Source: Sipunculus nudus (taxonomy: Eukaryota; Annelida; Sipuncula; Golfingiida; Sipunculidae). From it: a stretch of DNA of 64,000 nt. Positions within the stretch are counted from its first letter, which is position 1; each line of letters starts with the position of its first letter. Positions 26,501 through 39,420 of the stretch are shown here, piece by piece. The notes under the pieces are model-generated. The model saw only the letters and a program-made list of their open reading frames with translations. It had not been told where the DNA came from and ran no database searches. The stretch lies in assembly GCA_026874595.1 (NCBI GenBank), contig CM049307.1:21121079-21185078 (forward strand). The letters are read 5' to 3'. The position numbers were made by a program, and so were the translations under genes.

Positions 26501-28872
26501 AAACTACTGCGGAGTCTGAATATGCTGGTACAGTAAGCAAGCACACCAGCAAAACACACAGTTTTGGTAGGGCAACAGAATGCTCACAGTAAATTCTCTT
26601 CGAAGAAACCCTTAAAAGACATGGATCAATTTTTGTCTTTTCCTTCTTGCCCGAGATGAAGAAGTTTGTGTATTTTTCTAAATCATATATTATATAATAC
26701 CATTTCGATATCCAATAACTATTGCGGGTTCCTCAAGGGAGTTAGGAACCTTTTTCAATGACCTTTAACGGACTATACCACAGGAATTAATTCCCACCAC
26801 CATCATTTTTTTCTCAGTGTGCCGGGTTGAATGTTCATCTTGTTTGGTCTAGTTTATTAATTGGGGTATATTTCGAGCTCTGTTATATAATTTACAAATG
26901 GAGTAATTTTTACATCAAACCTTAAAAAGAAGTGTCGCCGCAGTCTTGTTTTATGGGAGGGGGGGGAGGTTGAATGGAACCCAAATAGGACAATTATTAA
27001 TTGATTTTCTATCTCTCTCCATTCAAATAATTAATAAAGCTATCAATGCAATTTATAAAATTTTATCTACATAGTCTCAAGAACAGAATAATAATTTCCT
27101 GCAAATAGACCAAGTTCCACGTGTTTTGCCTCGACTTGTAATCACCCGCTCCCGTAATTTTGTTATAAGATTTTGCAGAACAATTTATCTTTTTGGTGGA
27201 GGCTAAGTGGTTTAAAGTGCAGCCACGTCTTACTTTAAAGTGGTCGTAGTTCCAAAGATTTTCTGTGTTTCAAGATATATTTCTCCGCAAAAGAATAATT
27301 ATGCCTCCGGCCCTTTCAAACCATTCTAATTTAACATAATTACATACTGATTACTGTAGTGTATCGAAGAAGAAGAGTTTATTAAGTTTGATCTTACTTT
27401 AATGACACAACAGTAAAAAATAAATCTCATATAGTAAAATGTTATGGGAAACCACTAATGTGATAATATAATTATTGCAACAGTGCTTGTTATTACATTA
27501 TCTTATGTAAAAACTGTGTATTTGCAATCATTAAGAACGTATAGATACAGGGTTATCTAGAGAGAAACATTCAGCCCGCGGTATCATAGCAGCCTAATTA
27601 CTCTCCTACTCTCATATTACAGTACTTTGCACGACTTCATAATTGCAGATAAAATAGTTACTTACAAATTAGCAGCTTAATACTTCAAAGAAATACTACA
27701 GAAGGCTCTCATTAACACTGTGAAATAATCGAAAAGGAGGAGAAAAAATGACCACGCTGGATCTTAATAGTGATCTGGAGCTACATATTGGTTTACAGCA
27801 TTTAAACCTTGAGCTTCCCTGGCTGAAAAATGCTTCCTAACCTAAGTAGTCATACCTCACCTTCAACAACATTCGCTGTCTTATTTACATATTTAATGAT
27901 CACAAAATATTTTATCATAAATAAACAGAAGAGGATTTTAAAATTTAAACATAGCCTGCCGTTTTTAGAAATGTAAACTAAAAAAATATGGTATAAATAT
28001 TCTTGCTTTGCGATGAAACAAAATCTGAATGGACCCTCAATTCTCCCAAGAATTAAATGTGTGACGTCATATCTTTATAATATTCATGGCCCCTAGCTTC
28101 TACGTCCTCTATATAGTCAGAACTTTCAAATATAAATTTTATGATATCAATCTCACCCATATTAACCCCTAAAATTTATCTTTCCAGATAATGTCAACTT
28201 TGAACATGCCTGTAACAAACATATTTATGAATCTGAGCTGGTTTTGAATAAAATCTATATTGACAAAGAGAGTGATGGCTGAGGTGAAATCATAAAATGA
28301 ACTTATATGTCACGATCGTTACTCCTGTATAAGGATGAAGTATATCATAGATGGAGCCCGGTTTCAAATATCAGTCTATGTTTGTTAAAGTATGATAAAT
28401 ATCATGCATGTATATTAACTGATGAGACAGAAGGCATATTAACGGCAATACGTGCGCTTGCCGTTGTTGTTTTTTAATATTATTATTAGATAATATACAT
28501 ACAATCCAATGACCCTTAACTATCGTTATTGACCTGTACATTGGAGTGTCATTTTCCAACAAAAACACCCCGATAAGCTAGTTTCCACATAATTCCCTTT
28601 AAATACTCTTAAAAAACTCTACCGGCTTTATATCTTATTCTGCATTTATTATTTTATTCAGCATTAAATACATGTCAAGCTAACGTTGGGGTCCATGTTT
28701 ATTTATTTTCTCAAACAGTTAGGAGGCGGTATGAAAGCCACTACAACCACTGTAGAAGATGCAAGTCCAAAGGGCGAATGACGCAACGGATGAATTTGAT
28801 TTCCTCTCACATTGTAGTTTTTATGAAGACCTCCATATACTAGGTTGCTAAATGTGCGTCGAATGCGTGATT

Positions 28873-28875
<3 letters not shown>
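23565..28875. other. Unrecognised AT-rich sequence
   Basis: Longest ORF 106 codons (25187-25507, plus), with no known features. A possible weak relative of the hairpin repeat lies at 26306-26350. Nothing else was identified. Confidence 0.5.

Positions 28876-28964
<89 letters not shown>
28876..28964. repeat. Compound (TA)n(GA)n microsatellite
   Basis: About 17 TA repeats (28876-28910) join directly to about 26 GA repeats (28912-28964). The minus-strand SLSLSL/YIYIYI ORF over it is an artefact. Confidence 0.98.
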
Positions 28965-28968
<4 letters not shown>

Positions 28969-29190
28969 AAGGGCAACCCTACATGTTATACCAGCGTTTA
29001 GCAGTAATGTGTATCTGCTGTGTTTTGGCACGCATTTGAAAATTGTGCATCCATTCTGTACAATACTGTTTAATGATGTGGTCTAACTGAAGGTACGCCA
29101 TAGAAAAAAATGATCTCTTTGGGACTCGTAAGTCGGAGATAATTTTAACCATGCAGCTTCTGTTCCGGCATGGTATGCCGCTACAGGAAA

Positions 29191-29210
29191 AAATATATAT
29201 ATATATTTAT

Positions 29211-29244
<34 letters not shown>
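29191..29244. repeat. (TA)n microsatellite, interrupted
   Basis: AT-only run with two short interruptions (TTTAT and AAAT). Confidence 0.97.
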
Positions 29245-29366
29245 GGATGTGTCATTTAAAAAAGGGTCAATCGAATCTAGTGTTTGTGTTGAGATTTACA
29301 ATTATTTAGAATTTTTACAATTAAAAAGAATAATCGTAATTAGAACCTTATTTTGTCTCCAATTGG

Positions 29367-29367
<1 letters not shown>

Positions 29368-29409
<42 letters not shown>
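29368..29409. repeat. (TA)n microsatellite
   Basis: Uninterrupted TA run of about 20 repeats. Confidence 0.98.
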
Positions 29410-29415
<6 letters not shown>

Positions 29416-29840
29416 TTATATTCTTTTGGATAATGTATTTTAGAAGTTTGACTCGTATATGCGAGACATGTGGGAGCCTTATCGTGTCCCTGTAGTTACA
29501 GTTTATCTCGCAAGCAGCCGGGTTATTTCCACAATTTCAGTGCAGTCGAGCAACTAAATTGAGACGTTCGTTATAGAAGAAAGATAGCACGAATTCTGGC
29601 TGCCTGGGAACGAGACGCAGAGGGAAGCACGGGAATACTGAAAATCCATGAACAGGGAATGGAGAGTAATAAAAAGGTACATTTGTAGATGTATTGGTCT
29701 TTCTCCAAGGGATAAGCCGAAAGGTAAAGAACAGTCTGAACAAGACCGTATATGTCAGGGCTAAGTATTTTTCAGCCTTATCAGGTACAAAACATACTGC
29801 GATGCAATATCCGATACGCATAAAAGAAACTTTTTTTCTT

Positions 29841-29895
29841 TGTATATATATATATATAAATATATATATATGTATATATATATAATATATATTTA
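29841..29895. repeat. (TA)n microsatellite, interrupted
   Basis: TA run broken by AAAT, TGTA and TAATAT. With the three preceding tracts it makes four long TA/GA tracts within about 1 kb. Confidence 0.96.
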
Positions 29896-30896
29896 CATAT
29901 ATTTACATATTGGTCATATATTTGAATATTTTGAATGTAAATCATACAAGTTATTCCTCGACATAAGTTAACTAAATACAGTGAATATAAGTATTTGTTA
30001 AATATATGTAAATAAAAAAAAATCACCCCTAAATTATATACAGAAAATATAACCATAACTCTTGAATGATCATCTCTGCTAATAGTGCATAGATCCAAAG
30101 CAACAGTTGAGATGGATTTAGTATTTATAAAAGAAGGGATTATTAAGACAATATCTTTTAACATCGGAAATCCGCGACTTACCAATTATTGCTAAAGTCG
30201 CCATGAGGTTGTTCTTTGTTGTGTTCCACTTTGAAGATAAACACCATATATTGGGCACAGATGTCTTTGTTTTGGTTACAACAAAACCAAGTCTTGTCTA
30301 TTGTTATTCTTATACTTAACACCAATATATATTATTTTTCTGTAAAGCTTAAGTAAACATATGGGTCTTGGGGATATAGGAATCGGGGACCTTAGGTACT
30401 AGGAACATAGAGCGGATCCCCTTCAAATCGAGGGGAGATATGAAAATTATATATTCACATAAACAATGGGTGTATTTCACCAAATTGCATATGGCCTAGC
30501 TTACCAATCCAGCTCTCTTATACAGAGACATTATTGAGACGGCAGAAAATCTGTGGGGGTCGTAACGGGTTCCTCCAGGACTCAGTGGCATCAACAATCA
30601 ACATACAGTCTGTTGTTGATTAGTGAGAGCGCCGACCTCTGGTCTTCAGACAGGAGTGTAGAGGTCACTCCTGGGTCAGCCCCGCTAGACAATTAAGGGT
30701 GTTGATTTCTCTTGATGGACGTGGATGCACCTGCAATGTTTCTAAAAGAAGATGACAAAATGCCTGCCAGTCAGAGTTTAGTCTTGTTCCCATACCTCAA
30801 CACAAAGTCACCGTTCGCCGTCTTTATTTAGCGCCATTTCGACCCTCTGACATTAAAGAGTCAACGACCAGCTTACTAGCGTTAGAGTGCCGTTAT
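29896..30896. other. Unrecognised sequence left of the 157-bp-repeat element
   Basis: A segment at about 30297-30352 (TTAACACCAATATAT.TTATT..TGTAAAG) recurs, diverged, at about 32861-32915 on the other side of the repeat element, in the same orientation. Confidence 0.55.
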
Positions 30897-32758
30897 TAGC
30901 TCAGCTGACTGTAAGTCATCTGAGCTATAGCGATCACTCTTTGTCCGGCGTCCGTCCGGCCGTCCATCCGTTAACAAGGCACAAATCGTAACCGTTAGAC
31001 CTAGAAACTTCTTATTGTACATCCAGGGAGGTCCTGGGCAAATCGACTTGGAAACCCGAAATTAGGTCATGGTGACCTATATTTTGTGACCTATAGGTCG
31101 AAAACATGATTTTAAGCATCCAGATAGTCAGATGGGGCACAAATAGTATCCATTAGGCCTAGAAACCTCTTAGCTGACATTTTTGGGAGATCCTAGGCAA
31201 ATGTCTTTGGAAACCTGAAACTAGGTCACTGTGACCTATACTCTGCGACTTATAGGGAAAAGATGTCATATGAGCATCCTGAATGTTAGATGGGGGCAAA
31301 TCGTATCTGTGCGGCCTAGAATCTTCTAACACAATATCCTAGGAGTTTCTAGGCCAATCTCTTTGGAAACCTGAAAATAGGTCATGGTGACCTATAATTT
31401 ATGACCTTCGGGACAAAAACAAGGTTTCTAGCATCAGACAGTCAGATGAGGCACAAATTGAATCGATAAGGCCTAGAATCTATCAACGTGACATTTAGGG
31501 AGGTCCTAGGCAAATATCCTTGGAAACCTGACATTAGGTCATGGTAACCTATATTTTTGTGACCTACAGGCCGAAAACATGATTTCGAGCACCCAGAATG
31601 TCAGATGGGAACAAATCGTATATGTGAGGCCTAGAATCTTCTAACTCAACATCCTTGGAGTTTCTAGGCAAATCTCCTTGGAAACCTGAAATTAGGTCAT
31701 GGTAACCTATATTTTTTACCTATGGACCGAAAACATGATTGTGAGCACCCAGACAGTCAGATGGGGCACAAATAGTATCCTTTAGGCCTAGAATCCTCCA
31801 GCATGACATTAAGGGAGGTCCTACGCAAATGCCCTTAGAAACTTGAAATTAGGTAACTGTGACGTATATTCTGTGACCTTCAGGCTGAAAACAGGATTTG
31901 AGGCACCCAAAAAGTCAGGCAGGGCACACATTTTATTTGTTAGGCCTATAATCTTCTAAGGTAACATTCGGAGACATCCTTGGCAAATGTCTGTGGAAAA
32001 CTAAAATTAGGTCACCATGACCTATATCTTGCGACCTTTAGGAAAAGAAGTTATATAAGCACCACACAGTCAGTCAGGGCACACATTGTATCTGTTAGGC
32101 CTTAAATCTTCTTATGTAATATTCTGAGACGTCCTTGGCCAGTGTCCTTGGAAAACTGAACTTAGGTCAGCATGACCTATATTTTGCCACCTTTCAGAAA
32201 AGATGTCATATAAGCACCCAGACAATCAGACAGGGCACAGATTGTATCCATTAGGTCTAGAATCTTTTAACATGAAATTCAGGGAGGTCCTTGTCAAGTG
32301 TCCTTGGAAACCTGAAATTAGGTCACGGTGATCTATATTGTGTGACCTGTGGGCTGAAAAATGGTTTTGCGCACCCAGACAGACAAGGCACAATTTGTAT
32401 CCATAAGCCCTAGACTCTTCTAACATGACATTCAGGGAAATCCTTGACAATTCTCTTTGGAAACCTAAAATTGGATCATTGTAACCTATATTCTGCTAGC
32501 TCTAGACCAGAAACATGATTTTGAGCACCCAGACAGATAGGGTATATATTGTTTCTATTTTCCTTGGAACCCTCTATTGTGAAATCCAGGGGGGTCCAGG
32601 GCAGGTCTCCTATGAATCCTGAAATTTTTATTTTCTGTTCATTTTTTTCCACACTGTAACTTTAGCCATAGGCTATTCTCACAGACAATATATAACATTA
32701 ATAAAAAAACATGAGCACCCAGCCAAAATTAGCTGAGCGTCATGGCCCGTGGGCCACT
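30897..32758 (+). mobile_element. Hairpin-ended repeat element with internal 157-bp tandem repeats
   Basis: The left end is a 13-bp hairpin (30897-30909 with 30915-30927, one mismatch), TAGCTCAGCTGAC against GTCATCTGAGCTA. A GTCCGGCGTCCGTCCGGCCG-type stretch follows. The right end has a perfect 6-bp hairpin (TGGCCC GT GGGCCA, 32743-32756) and then CTTGT. Between them are about ten units of 157 bp. This arrangement (AGCTCA hairpin, GTCC run, tandem interior, GGCCC..GGGCC then CTTGT) is familiar to me as a very common dispersed repeat in molluscs and other invertebrates, but I do not know an agreed class for it. No coding capacity is seen. Its orientation is given by that usual form. Confidence 0.7.
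30975..32620 (+). repeat. Ten diverged 157-bp tandem units
   Basis: The landmark AGGTCA.GGTGACCTAT recurs at 31064, 31223, 31379, 31536, 31694, 31851, 32009, 32164, 32320 and about 32473, a spacing of 153-159 bp. Each unit also holds TTAGGCCTAGAA, a GGGAGGTCCTAGGCAAAT segment, CTTGGAAACCTGAAA and CAGACAGTCAGATGGGGCAC. Units are diverged by base changes and short gaps. ORFs here are not genes. Confidence 0.92.
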
Positions 32759-32915
32759 TGTATCATACCGCATTGTAAGGCTCCAATAGGATGCAAATAT
32801 TTTCATCATTTTGACGCCGCCTCATAGGCCTACAATTATGTTGTCTATTGACAACTAAGTATTGTTAATTGTTATATTTATAATTAACACCAATATATGT
32901 TATTCTTATGTAAAG

Positions 32916-35900
32916 GCCAACCATTAGCTGTATTAGTGTACTTTCTACCAACACCTACCATATGATAAAAAAAATCCGTTTTAACTCAGCAATCTGGTAA
33001 ATCCCTCTGCATGTTTGTTTTATTTCTGACCGCATGAATGAAAGCATGGCTTGCACGGGTTAATTGACGGCAGCCAACTTGTATGCGATATAGGAAATGA
33101 CTCGTTAAGATAAAGACGGAATTTTAGTTTGGTTTGAGAGTTCATATTTATGTAAAGATCATTGGCAATTTATCATGATCTCAATGCAACATGGTGGAAG
33201 GCCTTGCAGTTCAATGCCCAGTATATGGCTTATATCACGACTCAAGTTATGCTAACCAGCCCATTATAAATGTCTGCTTAGTTGTGTATTCACGGCTACA
33301 TCTTTTATTCAACCCTGAGTTCAACATATAGGCGATTCTGAAATGCCAAAATAGAAGAGCATGGAAACGGCTAACAATCGTGATACTTTATTTTTTTAGC
33401 AATTATCTAGTTTTGATAGGTAGATCAAGGACCCCATAATATAATTCTTCCTGCCAATAGTCAGCAATAGGTTCGTTACAGTCTGAAAGTCAACACATAT
33501 TTTAGTTGTGACCTCCTACAGAAAGTAGTGTTGGAATGTCGGGAAAGAGGAGACTATATTATGTAACCGCCTTTCAAATTTGCAAATTTAGATGTTTTAA
33601 CGTAGAACAGCAGTTATATTTTATATACCAAAATGTAATTAATCAAAACCAATCAGCAGAATCAAGAACAAAGGAATATGTTACATATTGATGGTAGTGT
33701 AATCATTAAAACACATGCTAATTATAAGATAAGTTCACATTGCTCGTTATAGATAAAACTTAAATAGAACTAAACACTAGATTTATGCAATCGCCGAGTC
33801 ATCGAAAGACACACCTCCCCCCCCCCCCCCCCCTCCGGTTCTAACTCCCATCACGGTCTTAAACATAGGACTAACGCACTAATTTAGCTTTCGAAACTTA
33901 GATTAAGGATCTAGCGCCAACAGGAAATGACAGAAGGAAAAAAACGGTTTTGCACTTCTTAAGAAGGTCCACCTGCAGACAATATTTACCCAAATATTGA
34001 TATCGAAATATAAGTTCATCAACCTTTTTAAGCCTTTCTCCGTACGGAAATAAGCCTAATTATTAACAGATATTTTGATAGCAAATTGTATGACGCTCTT
34101 TCGAGATTTGCCAAGCCATACACGAGTCAGGGTGAATTAAGTTGTAATTCCTGTAATTTGAGTGAGAGCGAGCTTTAGGTTGTCTAGGGACGATTTACCT
34201 CAGGTGTTTTCGATGACGTCACAACGTGTTTAATCTGCAGACAGGCTTCATCAGTGTACCTTGATCTGTAATGTTGATGATAATGCATGTCAAGGATTAA
34301 ATATCAGTCTGAGAAGACGCTACCCCTGACATAATAACTATGACAAATGAACCTGCAGTATTTCATTGATTGATACCGAGGATTACCAAAGATTCAGATG
34401 AATAAAGGCGTCGCCATCCCGCCGATATGGACCAGGTATAATCTTGATCAAATACAAAGGTCTGCCTATAGCAAAGGCCACTGACGACATATATAATACA
34501 ACGCGTCTAAGGTAGTCTATATATACACTTCTCTCCCATAAATGTTTGTTAAAGCTATAAACCTTTCTGAGTGGTTTATTTGAAAGGACATTTCTGTTTC
34601 GTCTGGGTGCTATTGTTTGCATAATCACGTGAGATACGTCTTGTTGTCAAGATGAACACTATTCGCTCTTTTATCATGGTTTGGAGGAAGACATTAGGTC
34701 AGAATGTCTTTGCGTGTTTAAACAATTACGCGGGGACCCATTGTCCCTTTGTAAGAGCCTAAAAGATAATAATGTGTCCTTATTACCAATACTCTCTAAA
34801 GATACCATAAAACAGTCAGATGCAATGATCCCGATAACAATTAGAGGGGTGATTGTGAGGGCTGGGGTCATTCAGACGCTACCTGTGACAAAGACGGCAT
34901 CCATAACGCTGATCACTGCAGTATCCACTAGACAGAGCCCAGATATCGAACACCTTCAACCTAACCCGATACTGTTTTCAAATGTTCTGAACATCAAAAC
35001 CGAAATTTTTTATAATGTTAGAGATCTCCACCAGATATCACCACTTCTGGCAGTTTTTAAAGGGGTCGATCCCGATATCCGACGTCTACTATCTACATTC
35101 ATCCCTTGATCCTTTAATAAAAATAGTAATAAAACGCAATCCGACCAAAATTAAAGCTGTTATTTTTGTTTATACCAATATGTTATAACATGTGGGGGAC
35201 GCGCCAAAATAATCTAAGCACATTCAACAAGGACATCTGGCTGCACGTCCGGCGACCAAACATTTGCAAAGGGCGTTTTGCAACTAGTGACATTTCAACT
35301 ACGTCACATATGTAACCAACCACTTTAAATTACGTGAGTTTTCTGTTTTGTCTGTTTTGACGCATGTAACATATTTACAAACAGCTTGAAGATAAACTAG
35401 CTCATACATCCGTCACATGGGCGCTATAAGAACTTTTCTAAACAGGAATGACCTAGTTTATTAATATACGTACGCAGAGTAGGCCAGAAATCACATAAAT
35501 TATGCAGAAAAGTTAGGTGATTATATATTATAGTTGTCTGGAACGAAATTGTTGAGCCAGAAAACACAAATCCTGCATCCTACTCCAAGTCCACCACCCT
35601 AATGATAGAAGAAGTATGTTTTCTCTAAATAACATTAATATTCCTGACATATCCTGTAGCTGTATTTGCAGGTAAACAAGGTAGTCAAAATTTTTAACAG
35701 ATGGACTTTCAGACATGGGTATTAGCATACTCAGTGTTCAGTGTGGTCAAGGGCGCAAATATCAGCTTGTTAAGATAATGACATGATATTATGGTGTATA
35801 CATATATACTTATGTTATACATAATATTAAGAGTAAACATAAATACATGAATTTAACTTCAAGTGATGGAAAACACAACTATTATATATCATCAGAGTTT

Positions 35901-37234
35901 TTTTCCGTTAAACAAATACCCATAGGAGACTATAAAAAAACGATTTATGACCCAGATTAAAGCGTGAGAGTTTGCTAAGATGCAATTATTTTACCTTTGT
36001 CACATCGTATTTGTTTAGTCTGCTCTGTGGAGCAGCCCTTGGGTTTATCATAAAGACGTCCAGAGTTATAAAATAAAAAGGTGGGCCATAAGCAGCTTTT
36101 CCCGTTCAGTATAAATGACTATGGATGTTGCACGGAGCGCCGTAAGGTCATGCTCATATCTATAAACCCACGTGGGACTGTACAAGATGAATATTGGACT
36201 GAGGGTCAGCGGACCGGGAGTGGAATACATTGACTGCTATACGTTGTCGTCCGCAGACCCAGAGGTTTCTTTGAAGCGCCCCTCAGGCCAGGAGAGCGAG
36301 ATGCTATATAATGTGTGGACATGACAAGACACCTGTATGTAGGATTAATGCAGGTCTGTTAAGAGGGTTTCGACAGCGCAATCTTCTTACCTGCTCATCC
36401 TTGTCAGGACGTCAGAAAATTATGAGGCAATCCCCAAAGACTAGCTGCGAGTTACCGTATATATTTCCACTTCGTGTTTTATATTAAATATATCCCGCAC
36501 CCAAGACTCGTAGCTTACCGGAAGGGGAACCTTTATTGTCGCCTTTACGCGATTTATTTTTACCTAACTTACCCAAAGGCCAGATTTCTGTATGTTTGGT
36601 AGATGTATGAATAATATTCATTGAGTATCCGCAAAGTAAATCATCTTTAGGTTACATTACCTTCTAAATAGGTAGACCATGTAAGGCCTAGTACGGGGTA
36701 AAGGGTATGCTGCAAGGAGCTGGGCCTTTCTTGTCTTTTATATTGAGCACCTTCTGCATCGGTAACGCTGTTTTTCTCTCAGTTAACAATACCTGTTGGG
36801 TGCCTTTATACATGTCAAGTTATCCATAAACGAAATCCATTAAATTCAATACCGGCAAGACTCCTTAGCTTATATATAAAATGACGATCGTCGAGAAAAA
36901 TTTGAATTCAATAATGTATAAGCAACTCATACATGATTAATCAATTTGTTATGTATCAGAAAATAATACCTATACTTCATAAGAATTTTAATTTTCTAAA
37001 AGAGAAATCAGCTGGAGTGTTTAATAACACTGCTTGTATTTAATTTAAATATTTGTCTGCATTATTACCACTTTTCTAGATCCATAATATATGATCGTGA
37101 TAATTAAGAATTTCACAAATACGACTACTCCTACATTACGACGTCTTTTGTCAGTCCCCGTGGTGGTCGTAATTGTGAGGATTCACCCACACAAAGACAC
37201 ACCCTTTCATACATACACACATATAATATACAAT
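32916..37234. other. Mostly unrecognised sequence
   Basis: A C-run lies at 33816-33833. The only longer ORF is listed separately (34681-35109). No RNA gene or element boundary seen. Confidence 0.5.
34681..35109 (+). CDS. Hypothetical 142-codon ORF
   Basis: This is the longest forward ORF that lies outside obvious repeats and retrotransposon sequence and opens in ordinary sequence. It starts MEEDIRSECLCVF and has a hydrophobic middle (IPITIRGVIVRAGVIQTLPV) but no signal peptide, clear membrane helix or known motif. In 64 kb of AT-rich DNA a chance ORF of this length is plausible. It could also be an unrecognised exon. Listed only so it is not lost. Confidence 0.15.
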   Translation: MEEDIRSECLCVFKQLRGDPLSLCKSLKDNNVSLLPILSKDTIKQSDAMIPITIRGVIVRAGVIQTLPVTKTASITLITAVSTRQSPDIEHLQPNPILFSNVLNIKTEIFYNVRDLHQISPLLAVFKGVDPDIRRLLSTFIP

Positions 37235-37288
37235 ATATTTATATATATACTAGTATACAATATATTTATACATATACAATGTATATAT

Positions 37289-37351
<63 letters not shown>
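37235..37351. repeat. (TA)n microsatellite with imperfect flank
   Basis: An imperfect stretch with two copies of a TATACAATATATTTATA motif leads into an uninterrupted TA run of about 35 repeats (37286-37351). Confidence 0.97.
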
Positions 37352-37352
<1 letters not shown>

Positions 37353-39278
37353 CGATGAAGGAAAACAACGGATCCTCAGATGAATAGTCGGGGTACACGT
37401 GCAAGGCTGGAACATAACAGGAGAAAGAGGTTTTTTGTTGTTTTATATTATTTTATTATTTATTACAAAGACATTTTACAAGGATGCCCATTCAGCAAAG
37501 TAAACTGATTTTTATAACGTACTGGGTCCAGGGGACATTTCAGTTGTATACACATATGATATAAAACACACATATACTATAAAAATACACATAATATAAA
37601 AGGCAAATATACTACACTCATACCAAGTGGAATTGACTCGACGAACTCATCATGAGGTAGTGGCAACGTGTGGCAGTGGTGAGAGGGCTACTACCTGCAC
37701 AGGAAAGTATGCCGAGCGGAACCTCGTGAGGCATGGGTCAGCGAGCACGTTGAATATTTGTATGAATGTTAGGTTTTAAAACAATTTAAAGTGAATGTGT
37801 TTTGATGGCGGCACTTTGAGAGAATTTCAGCTCTTGAGTTCAACAATGACTTTATACCAGGGTTGGGACGATAACATACTAAATGTAATCAATTACGAAA
37901 CGATTTCTTTAAAAATATGTGATTACAATTACGATTACATGAAAATATGTAATTGATTACGATAACACATACTTTTACAAGTAATCATGATTACAATCAT
38001 GGTTACAAGTTTGTAATAATTAATAAATAACACGAAAAAAGGTCAGATTTTTTGTGTCACTTAAAGCTAATGGGCTTTGAAGGTAAGCTGGAGTCGGTGC
38101 ACTCTCATATTCAAATGATCAGTTGATATGCTGGTTACTTTTAATAAACATCAGTGTGTGAAACTATGGCTGTAGTTATTTGAGGAGATTCACTGCAAAA
38201 AGAGGGGGTTAGTTGCCGATTCAAAGTAGATTCGACATGTCTCACTTTACAATATGTTTTAGATAGAGACATGTTTAAAACATGTGCTACGGCAATTTTG
38301 ATTTTTTTAGTTGTAAGACGCTTCAACATGTTTGACACACCGTTTAAACATGTTTCGCTCCTAAAAAATCGAACGGGTGGGCTTTTTCGGTGTTTTAACG
38401 GACAATTGATGACGGAGACGCGCGTTTAATGGATCGGATGAAAGGACAAGCTAGGACAGAGGGAAAACTACATGTGATTGGATATGGAAGGAAAGAAGGA
38501 ATGGTCAGTGGACGAAATCGTAACATGGGCTAAACGAATATTCGAAGTGGAAGAAGCTGCATACAGTCGGATAGGTTAATTTCCGCTGTCACTCCAAACA
38601 CCTCTATTATCACTCAGTCATAACCATTGAATTGACTGACAATGCATGAAATGACAAATACGTGGAAGGCAAACATTTGAAACAAAACATGTATATCATT
38701 GTTTTTCAGCTGCTTATAACTAAGTATATGTCAACTGAGCTCTAGCGATGACCCAGCGTCAGTCATCCGTTCGTCTGCTTCCCGGTGCGTTTGGATACTC
38801 TTTGACCTACAGTTTTTAAATTCCACATAGTACATACGGTTATATAGTCTCTTCCACTGCCCCTGTACAGGTGTTTTTTTTGTGCTAATTGTTTGGTAAA
38901 GCAAACGAGCCCAATATTTGTGCACCAGGAGTAGAAAGAGAAAAATGCATATACATGTATTACTGATGTGGAAAATATTGATTTACTTGATTGTATTTTC
39001 CTCCAAACAAGTTAAAACATGATTTAAGAAGAAAGTCTAGACTTAGCGAAATTTGTTCATATTCCCATAAAATGGAGATGGCGGACTGTGAGAGAACAGT
39101 GATGACGTCATAATAGGATATTACTTGGAAAACAGGACCCGGGGGCATATCCAAGACTTCTGAAAGGTTGGGGTTACTGTTACACCGAGGGACTAATACC
39201 CTTCCAGAGATCCACAATCTCAAGAAGCGGGGACTTACATTTAGGGAATTATGTGAAAAAATACGCATTTCTCTCTTT

Positions 39279-39420
39279 CCAGGCTTGGGTCAAGTACAAG
39301 GCATCTCTACCTCAGTACAAGTAGGCTACTTTAGAATTTTAATGTACAAATACAAGTACATGATTTTTTAATGCACGCAAGTACAGTTACAGGGCTCTGT
39401 ACTTAAGTACAAGTACCTTT
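39279..39420 (+). repeat. Second hAT-like terminus, unpaired
   Basis: CCAGGCTTGGGTCAAGTACA followed by many AAGTACAAGTA motifs (to about 39415) resembles the end plus subterminal repeats of another hAT-type element. I found no matching opposite end in the window, so it is probably a truncated copy nested in the larger region. Confidence 0.4.

Noticed and set aside
30975-32620. CRISPR-like or coding repeat
   Set aside because: 157-bp diverged units with stops in all frames inside a hairpin-ended repeat element.
37091-37404. ORFs with long YIYIYI runs, as also at 28840-29443, 42470-42754, 53449-53751 and 61454-61723
   Set aside because: These are translations of (TA)n microsatellites.
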